Shown: one piece after another, positions 53,031 to 61,600 of the stretch | Layout: each line of letters starts with the position of its first letter | Position numbering within the stretch: the stretch's first letter is position 1 | NCBI GenBank assembly: GCA_019925095.2 | Contig: CM034390.1 | Coordinates: forward strand, 3,025,501-3,089,500 | Direction: 5' to 3' | Source of the DNA: Dendrolimus kikuchii | Taxonomy: Eukaryota > Arthropoda > Insecta > Lepidoptera > Lasiocampidae | Length of the DNA: 64,000 bases | The notes under the pieces: generated by a model | Database searches by the model: none | Told to the model about the DNA's origin: nothing | What the model saw: only the letters and a program-made list of their open reading frames with translations | Position numbers and translations under genes: made by a program

Positions 53031-53141
53031 GAGGCATTGAGGCAAGTGAGGTGTGTAAGAATAAGCCTAAATAGCACTCTGTTGTTCGTGCCTACCCCGC
53101 AAGGGACCTGGCGTGAAGTTATGTATGTATGTATGTATGTA
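53031..53141 (+). mobile_element. Family B RTE 3' fragment (copy B16)
   Basis: GAGGCAAGTGAGGTGTGTAA to the ATGT tail. It faces away from B15, 48 bp upstream, so the two could form a ~100-bp stem. Confidence 0.8.
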
Positions 53142-53209
53142 CATTGAAGCATTCTGTAGATGCGACAAATGTCCACTATTCTTACAATTTTGCTACGAAA
53201 CCTTAAAAT

Positions 53210-53840
53210 CTAGCACCGATGACTTGAAAACATCCTTATTCCTATTAATATTATCAATGCGAGAGTAACTCTGTCTGTCTGTTCCGTTTTCACGGAAAAA
53301 CTACTGGACCGATTTGGCTGAAACTCTGTATATACATATATTTTTTTCAATGCCGAGGATGAACATAGGATACTTTTTATCCCGAAAAATGGAATAGTTT
53401 CAGGGATAAAAATATATTTGTCTGTGTATTTGTTATCCTTTTACGGAAAGACTATTGGATCGATTTGGCTGAAATTCGGTATATATGTAATTTTAATACG
53501 GAGAGTGAACAAGGGATACCTTTTTATCGCGGATAACAGGATAGATTTATAGAAACGTTATCCCAGTAACTAGGATAGGCTTTTTTTTAAGATTTGCCAT
53601 TTTCATTATTTTGGTCGTTTATGTAGATTACTGATAGATAGACGGGGGATAGATAAATAAAACTAGAACGGGTTGAAATAGGGGATGAAAGTTTGTATGG
53701 GGGACCAATCATTTCTCAAGTTCATATATAAAAAAATATTACATTTAAAAAAACCGCGATTGCAACTCGATCTGTCTGTCTGAATACGGAAAATGAACAT
53801 ACATAATTTTCATCCCGGGAGATGGGATAGTTTGCGATAT
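53210..53840 (+). repeat. Decayed family K-like repeat(s)
   Basis: CTGTCTGTCTGTTCCGTTTT, AAAACTACTGGACCGATTTG and CATAGGATACTTTTTATCCC, repeated within the stretch in two or three degraded copies. Confidence 0.5.
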
Positions 53841-54011
53841 AAAATGAAATAAATCATCCGGGGGCAAATAGCACCAACATAAAAATTTAATACAACGTAA
53901 CCTGTATTAACACCTACTCTTTAAACAAGAAGTACGCACTAGAGGCGCAGCTGCGTGTCAAACTGTAGTAAATTATAAAATTTGCTTTATTATATAAACA
54001 TTAAATTAAAT

Positions 54012-54235
54012 GTACATACATACATACATACATACATACATACATACATAACTTCACGCCAGTTCCCTTGCGTGGTAGGCACGAACAACAGAGCGCCATT
54101 TAGGCTTATTCTTACACACATCACTTGCATCTTTGACATTCATAACTCTTGTTATGCACGCTCGTCTGTTCTTAAGGCTCCTGACATCACCTGCTAGTAC
54201 ACGATCAATTTGATCATGGAAGTTGTGTCGTGAAA
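54012..54235 (-). mobile_element. Family B RTE LINE 3' fragment (copy B17) with long CATA tail
   Basis: The tail is about 10 CATA units (ATGT on the sense strand). Sense frame reads NFHDQIDRVLAGDVRSLKNR with a deleted glutamate, to ARELA-stop at 54054. Confidence 0.85.
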
Positions 54236-54479
54236 CCTGTATTGTATGTACATACAATACAGAATTTAAAGACTATTATACATTAGGCGTTATATTAATA
54301 ATCATCACTAATTCATACACATATCGCGATTCACGAGTTTGTATACATTAAACTTAAGTCATAAAATGACATAACTGACGTAAACAGTTTGCTGGCTGAT
54401 GGCTGGCTTCACTATCAGCGATTTTATAAGCGTATAGCGATTCGGTGATGACGAGATTTATCGGAGCTACATAATTTAC

Positions 54480-54603
54480 AGGCTGGTTTATAAATACCAA
54501 ATGAAGTAAATTTTAAGTCATTTCATGGATTTTAGCGATGATTCTATTAATAAGTTACAGTGGTACGTAAAATTTAAATGAAATGTACTTTATAAATCAG
54601 CCT
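54480..54603. mobile_element. Palindromic MITE, ~124 bp
   Basis: Ends AGGCTGGTTTATAAA and TTTATAAATCAGCCT are inverted with one mismatch, and inner arms also pair partly (AAATGAAGTAAATTTTA with TAAAATTTAAATGAAAT). No ORF. Confidence 0.65.
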
Positions 54604-54642
54604 TAACGATTTAATACGAGAAGCGTTTAAGTTACACTATGG

Positions 54643-54955
54643 TATTTTTTTATTGCAGGAGTTCAGTAGACAGGCGGACGGCCCACTTGATGGATAGTGG
54701 TTACCATTGCCTATGGACATTTGCAACACCAAAAGTGCTACAAATGCGCTGCTGCTCTCTTAAGGGAGACTAGAACCTGGTTACTAATGCCGGAACACAA
54801 CTCAAGGTTGTTATGTTGACATGCTTCAAACCAGGGGTGGTAATCATCCAGTCGGGCAAATGCCCTACCACCTGGCTGTGGGTTGTTTTGTCGCCTCTTA
54901 CGACAGGCCGCCGGGCTATAGGAAATTGTATTCTTTCTCCGTTCCTGCATGGATA
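54643..54955 (-). repeat. Family A LINE 3' end (copy 17)
   Basis: T-run, GCAGGAGTTCAGTAGACAGG to CCGTTCCTGCATGG. Confidence 0.8.
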
Positions 54956-55204
54956 AAATTATTTAGGAAGTAATAAGAAAATGATTACAATTCTTGGGTC
55001 TACGATCTATTTCGCCTGCGTGTCACTTTTAGTACGCATACTTCCAGAAACGAAGAAAATCGTCGAGCCATAAGTGCTCGTACTTGCTTGCAGATCTATC
55101 AATCGCTTTAAAGATAAAATACGTGTCATAAGCTTCAACCGCAAAAAATGTGATTGTCTTCTTACTCGTTAGTTAAAAAATACTTTAAGTTGAGGTTACT
55201 AAAC

Positions 55205-56549
55205 TTTATTCACCAACACAATAAACGCGAGTGAAATTGGTGCAACGTCCAGGGAGAAATCCCCAAAAAACGTGTGAAAAAAGTGTTTTAAGTGAAATAA
55301 CTTCCAAATTACATGCGCGACAACTGGATTTAAAACAGGCATCAGAAGCGCCTAGTGGCCCCCCACCGGGCTGCCAAGTCTGCCTTCCAAATTCCAGAAG
55401 TCCGCGAAGTTATCACCAAAAAAACAACTACCACGTGGTGACCTAAAACTCCATCAGTGCACCAACAACACCGTGTAACATATCATCAGACGCGCCTCAT
55501 CGAGGCCGTCACAGCGACACCTCAAGATCAAAGTTCGGACCACACCCCACCGAGTAAGCAGGAAAAAACCAGGATTTTAAAAATTCTGCGTTTTTCAAAC
55601 CTCCATAACTCCGTGGGAAGATCTGTAAGGTCCGAATTTTAAATCACCATCAACATCCCCCACCTGGGCTCTACACCACCAGCCAAAAATCCGGACTCCA
55701 GCGGTCAAAACCAGGCGACGGGAGCCAAAAAAACAACTTTCGTCGTCTGACCTACTTCCTCATTTTGCATCTCCGGGATCCAGTTTCAACGGGACGTCGG
55801 AGAGGCAACACCAGGGAGCACAACACCGCGGAGCACAGAATTTTAGGGTACATAGTTTTTAATTAATTTACTTTTTAAAATTTACTTTTAATTTTTATAT
55901 AACTCTCTCAATATAACAGTCGCGAGGCTGCGAAGCGGGCAGGCATCTGCGCGCTATCCTACTCTATATTACCATAAATTTTATTTTCAAAATTTTTGTG
56001 CCCGGGTGGCCCATAACACAAAAAAAACCAAAATTTTATTAAAAAATTCACAAAAAAAAAACTTTTCTATTATAACACACAATATTACACCAGAAAATCA
56101 CTTAAAAAACACCAAAATACTCCCGGCCAAATCGGCCCTATACTTTTCGACTTATCGCGTTTTGAAAACCAAGTTTGACGTTTAGGCGCCATCTTGAGAA
56201 AATTCAAAACTGCGATATCTCGCGAAGTATTGGTCCTACGGAGCTGGGGTTTGGACTGCTGACATCAGCGTCCCAAACCACACCGGATTCCGTGGTCAAT
56301 CCACACCCATACCCAAATTCTAACCAAATATTATCGCACCAGCAGCAAAAAATTCTCCGGACCCCCCAAGTTCGGATTCAAACAAATCGGGGTCTCCTGG
56401 ACGAGTAACTGGTGCACCCAACTCATAAAAATACCCAACTCTCTCACTCGTGGGACAGTTGGAAATTTTTTCTACACCTTAATAAGAGACATAAATCAAA
56501 AAACTTAGCCAAGACCGTTGCCAAGAGCCGGTCGACCCAATAACCCACT
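55205..56549 (+). promoter_or_regulatory. 5' untranslated leader of the R1-type LINE
   Basis: About 1.3 kb, C/A-rich (many CCCAAA/AAACC runs) and low in long frames, with several short upstream ATG frames (for example 55231-55446). By analogy it should contain the internal RNA polymerase II promoter and the leader. No specific motif can be claimed. Confidence 0.5.
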
Positions 56550-58616
56550 ATGTCGCAACCCAGCAGACCACACCCCTCCTCCCGCCCTACCCAGCCAGGC
56601 AAAGCCTCCTCGGCGAAATCTTTACGCAAGGAGGTGCTTACCCGCTCATCAATAGCGGTGTCGGCGGCGGGGTCGGCAACAAGTGAGGAGTCCTGCACCC
56701 AAAAAGGACCGACTGTGGAGGTCCTACAAAAGGTGCGGGAATGGTCTGCCGACGAACTCCCACCCCGGAAAATCACGTCTGAGGATGAAGACTCAGACGC
56801 GTCTACTGAAGGGGAATGTGCAGGCCGAGGTCGGCCAAGCATGATCCCCTTCATTTCTACCAGACGCAAGGGAGTTGAAATGGACGTTGCGACAAAATTA
56901 GCAAACGACATGCTCCTAAAGGCGAAAGAGGCCTTAGAAAAATCAGGGAATTTGAAGACGGAGATTAAACTAACTGTGATCGACTCTCTTCAAACCCTGT
57001 ATGACACTTGTCTCGCACTCTCGGACTCCAGATCTCGCCACAAATACAACCTGGAAAGGGAAAGGACACGCCATGCACAAGAGCTCGTAAGAGCTGAGCG
57101 TGCGCATACCGAAAGCGTGTCCAAATTAACAGCTTCCCTAACCAAAGAACTGCAGTCTGCAAGATCAGACATCAAAGCGAATCTGGAGTCGACGGAAGCA
57201 GTGCGGAGGTGGCTCGGTTACGAGACACAGGAGCCGTACGCCAAGATCTCCGCCTTGCTAGCGACCTCACAGGCGATGGAGAAGCGCCTCAACACTTTAC
57301 ACACCTCCCTCGCTGACATACCGCGAACAACCGAAGGTAAGCGGTCCAACAAAGAGCTGGAGAAACTCCAAACAGGAGTGGACAATTTATCCAGACAGCT
57401 GGACTCGCTGCGTAGGGAGATCACTACCATCAAGACCTCCACAGAATCAACTGCGGAGGACACAAAAAAGGCCCTCTCCACACTGGTCTCTAGCGAGGAT
57501 AAGGCGACGGCGGCCGCCGCACTCAAAGAGACGCAAGCAACAACCAAAAGCCAAAAAATTTTACAAGAGTCCATAAACGACCTGGCAACACAGGTCCGCC
57601 AAATAAAAACAGCACACGCAAACACACCACCCCCTCCACCAATAGAGCTGGGAGAACATCTCCAACCCATAACGGAGAGTCTAGAGGCAGTCAAGTCCGA
57701 CATTAGGACCCTAAAAGAGAACCTGCAACACCAACAGCAGGCCCCGCCGGCAACTAGCCTGGCGGAAGAACTCTCTTCCTCTGGCCAATCCAAGGTCGCC
57801 TCATACGCGGAGGTCGCGGCAAAGAAAAAACCCGTCCTAAAACCCAACCATACCCTCATCATCTCCTCGCCGGATCCATTAAAGACCGGCGAAAAGGTGA
57901 TAGAGGAGATCCGACTAGCTTTGGACCCAAGAAAAACTGGGGCAAAGGTTGATAGGATCAGGACGGGCAAAAACCAAAAGGTTATTCTTAGCTGCGGCAC
58001 AAAAGAGGACCTAAAACTGGTGGAAGACAGGGTGAAAAATCACTCAAAACTAAAGGCGGAGATCGCAAAAACGAGCCTCCCCCTAGTCATTGTCAAGGAC
58101 GTGATGGCCTACCACACCGACAAAGAGATAGAGGAGCAACTAGCGGTGCAAAATGCGCACCTGCTGAAAATCCTATCACCCAAAGCCATCCACATCCGAG
58201 TCCGTTCGCGGAAAAAGACCCGCAACCCACTCCAGTGTCACGTGATACTGGAAGTGTCAGCCCCAGTCCATAAGCGGTTCACAGAGGAAGGACACCTCTA
58301 CATAGGGATCCAACGGAGACCAGTAGAGGACCAGTCCCCTCTGGTGCAATGCGCCAAATGCCTGGGATATGGACACACTAGAGCGCACTGCCAGGAAGCG
58401 CAATCCTTCTGCAGTCACTGCGGAGGAAAGCACACCTGGGAGGAGTGCAACCGGCGCAAGGACGGCGTTAAGCCGGCATGCAGGAATTGCAAGATGGCCG
58501 GAGATAAAAATCCGGACACCCTGCCCCAGCATGCTCATAATGCCTACAGCCCGGATTGCCCCGAGCGCCACAAGTGGGATGCTATAGCGAGGACTAAGAT
58601 CAACTACAGTTGTTAA
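56550..58616 (+). CDS. Gag-like ORF1 protein of the R1-type LINE
   Basis: 688-residue RNA-binding structural protein. Residues 1-100 are Ser/Pro-rich and low complexity. About 110-400 are charged and helical with heptad-like patterns (KYNLERERTRHAQELVRAER, LDSLRREITTIKTS), probably coiled coil. About 435-590 is a globular region with an RRM-like look (NHTLIISSPDPLKTG, KNQKVILSCGTKEDLKLV). Three Cys/His knuckles follow: CAKCLGYGHTRAHC (601-614), CSHCGGKHTWEEC (621-633) and a longer third starting CRNC (644) with H and C to about 670. This knuckle series is standard for R1-clade gags. The start is the first Met after an in-frame gap, MSQPSRPH. The frame ends at TAA 58614-58616 and overlaps the open ORF2 frame by 29 bases. 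Confidence 0.9.
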   Translation: MSQPSRPHPSSRPTQPGKASSAKSLRKEVLTRSSIAVSAAGSATSEESCTQKGPTVEVLQKVREWSADELPPRKITSEDEDSDASTEGECAGRGRPSMIPFISTRRKGVEMDVATKLANDMLLKAKEALEKSGNLKTEIKLTVIDSLQTLYDTCLALSDSRSRHKYNLERERTRHAQELVRAERAHTESVSKLTASLTKELQSARSDIKANLESTEAVRRWLGYETQEPYAKISALLATSQAMEKRLNTLHTSLADIPRTTEGKRSNKELEKLQTGVDNLSRQLDSLRREITTIKTSTESTAEDTKKALSTLVSSEDKATAAAALKETQATTKSQKILQESINDLATQVRQIKTAHANTPPPPPIELGEHLQPITESLEAVKSDIRTLKENLQHQQQAPPATSLAEELSSSGQSKVASYAEVAAKKKPVLKPNHTLIISSPDPLKTGEKVIEEIRLALDPRKTGAKVDRIRTGKNQKVILSCGTKEDLKLVEDRVKNHSKLKAEIAKTSLPLVIVKDVMAYHTDKEIEEQLAVQNAHLLKILSPKAIHIRVRSRKKTRNPLQCHVILEVSAPVHKRFTEEGHLYIGIQRRPVEDQSPLVQCAKCLGYGHTRAHCQEAQSFCSHCGGKHTWEECNRRKDGVKPACRNCKMAGDKNPDTLPQHAHNAYSPDCPERHKWDAIARTKINYSC

Positions 58617-61600
58617 GGGCACCTCAACAGACCCCAGCACGCCTGAGGGTGGACGGAGAAAGCACAATCTGCGCTTCGTACAAGCGAACTTACAGCGCTC
58701 CAAAACTGCAACCCAGGAGCTCCTGCATGAAGCGAACGAGAGAGGTATCGACGTTGCACTAGTCCAAGAGCCCTATGTAGGCAGGACTGGATGCATGTCT
58801 CAATACCCGGGCACTAAAATCATCCAGTGCACTCTCGATCGCAAAAAACCAGTCAAGGCCGCAGTCATGGTCTTTCGCGACTACCTGGAGGTAATACATG
58901 ACCCCCAGCTGGTAACGGAGACCGAGGCAGCGGTAAAGCTGGTTGCAGGCAACTTGCAGATTGGCGTAATCTCAGTCTACTTCGAGGGCAATAACGATAT
59001 TGAAACCAATATCAGGTCTGCATCAACAATTATAGCTGGTCTTAAGACAAATAACATCATACTGGGGGGAGACGTCAATGCTTGGAGCTACTGGTGGGGC
59101 AGCAATACTGAAGACCACCGCGGCCGGGATTGCGTTGCCTTTTTAAATGACAGAGGCCTCCATATTCTCAACGAGGGTGATACACCAACCTTTGAAGTCT
59201 GCAGGAATGATCGGCTATGCACTAGCATAGTCGACATCACCACATGCAGCACGTCCCTGCTGGACCGAATGGATGCCTGGAGAGTGGACCGAGGATTCAC
59301 CTCGTCGGACCACAATGCGATCACATTCAGTCTGCGCCTAGATGCTGAGCTTGAACCATTAAGCTCGACAACAACGCGTAGATTCAATGTGTCGCATGCC
59401 GACTGGGGGGAATTCGAGACACAATTCGGCATCCAATTATCAGGGACGGGCATGGACAAAGCGTCCATAGAAGGAATCACCTCTCCTGGGGAGCTGGAGT
59501 CCTCTGTCAGTGCCTACTTGCAAGTAATTTACACAGCGTGCGAGAACACCAGCACAATCAAAAAAGTGGGCACCTATCAGGGCAAGCTAAAACCGCCGTG
59601 GTGGACAGATACTCTGCAGCACAAAAAGGCAGAGGTCCTCCGAACTAAACGGAGGATAAGAAACGCTGCACCCCATAGGAAGCATGCGGTCTACCTTGAG
59701 TACAAAAACACTAAAGAAGACTATGGCCAAGCTGTAATGGAGGCCCAAACAAGGAGCTGGAAAGAGTTCTGCACAACCCAAGAAAAAGAAAGTATGTGGG
59801 ACGGAATCTACAGAGTGATCAGGAGAACGACCAGAAGACAGGACGACATGCTTCTTAGAGGCGCCGACGGGAAAACCCTAGACCCGGAGGAGTCGTCCAA
59901 ACTTCTTGCAAACACGTTTTATCCTGATGACTCAGTAGAATCGGACACGCCGTCACACACACTACTCAGAGAGTTAGTCGAAAATAAGACCCAGCAGGAG
60001 GCACATCTTTCACCAGACGATCCACCCTTCCAGGAAGCAGAACTGGACTCAGTGCTACAAACACAGAGTCCAAAGAAAGCTCCAGGACCGGATGGATTAA
60101 CGTCAGATATATGCGCCCGGGCGATAAAAACTGACGGGGGAGTCTTCCTAGCGATAGCGAATAAATGCTTGTCGCTCAGCTACTTCCCCAAGCAGTGGAA
60201 AATCGCTCACGTTATCATCCTGCGTAAGCCTGGGAAAGAGGACTACACACACCCTAAGTCCTACAGGCCCATAGGCTTACTCTCTGTTCTTGGAAAAACA
60301 GTGGAGAAACTCTTAGTGGGGCGCATACAATACCACATTTACCCCACGCTCCACACCAAACAGTTTGGCTTCATGCCGCAGCGCGGAACCGAGGACGCCC
60401 TCTGTAGCCTCTTAAACCATGTAAGATCTGAAATTGAATCAAAACGGATCGTGATCATGGTTTCTTTGGATATAGAGGGTGCTTTCGATAACGCATGGTG
60501 GCCGGCGCTAAAACATCAGCTCATCGTCAGAAGGTGTCCGAAAAATTTGTTTGACATGGTGAACTCCTACCTACAAGACCGGAAAATCTTGGTCAACTAT
60601 GCCAGAGCAGTCAGTGAGAGGTCCACAACCAAAGGTTGCGTCCAAGGATCCATCGGTGGACCAACTTTTTGGAATATCATCCTGGACCCACTACTGCACA
60701 AACTTACTGGCATGGGAGTTCACTGTCAAGCATTTGCGGACGACGTGGTTCTCACCTTCTCCGATACTACGGTCCAGGCCATGGAAATCTTCATCAATTC
60801 GGCCCTGGACACGGTGACGGAATGGGGAAGTCAAAACAAGCTAAACTTCGCAGCTCACAAAACCAACGTGATGCTCCTAACGAAGAAGCTTAAGTACGAC
60901 CAACCAAACCTAACCATGTCCGGGAACAGGCTAAGTCTAGTCTCCGAGATGAAAATCCTTGGCCTAAACATCGACCGAAACCTCTCCTTTATACCGCATG
61001 TGGCGGCTGTTTGTAAAAAGTCTGCGAACATATACAAGCAGCTGGCGTGCGCGGCAAAGGTGACATGGGGCCTCAACGGAGAAATAGTGAGAACAATATA
61101 CGTCGCGGTCATAGAGCCCATCGTAATGTACGCTGCAAGTGCGTGGTATCAGGCGACAAAGCTCCAAACGGTTCGTAACCGTCTGGGAGCACTCCAAAGA
61201 TGCTTCGCACAAAAAATCTGCAAGGCGTACAGAACGACATCGCTCACCTCGGTGACAGTCCTCTCAGGGACCCTACCGCTGGACCTCAAAATCCGGGAAT
61301 CCGCACTACTCTATCAAGCCAAGAAAGGCAAACTAACAGACTTTCTACCACAAGAAGGTAAACTGGAGACCAGGGTGAATCACCTCGACTTACCTCACCC
61401 TGCAGAACTCACAAAAACTGAGTTCGAGCTCCTGGAGAACCTTGACTCTGAAACCATAGAATCCCACAATCTCGCCGGCCCGTATATATATACGGACGGC
61501 AGCAAAATAGAGGGCAAAGTAGGAGCGGCCCTCACCTGGTGGGATCAGGATAAGGAGACAAGTAACTCCACCTTCAGTCTGCACCCCTTCTGCACTGTGT

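Noticed and set aside
57218..58000. A 260-codon minus-strand frame
   Set aside because: Antisense to the gag ORF of the R1-type LINE; no domain or motif.
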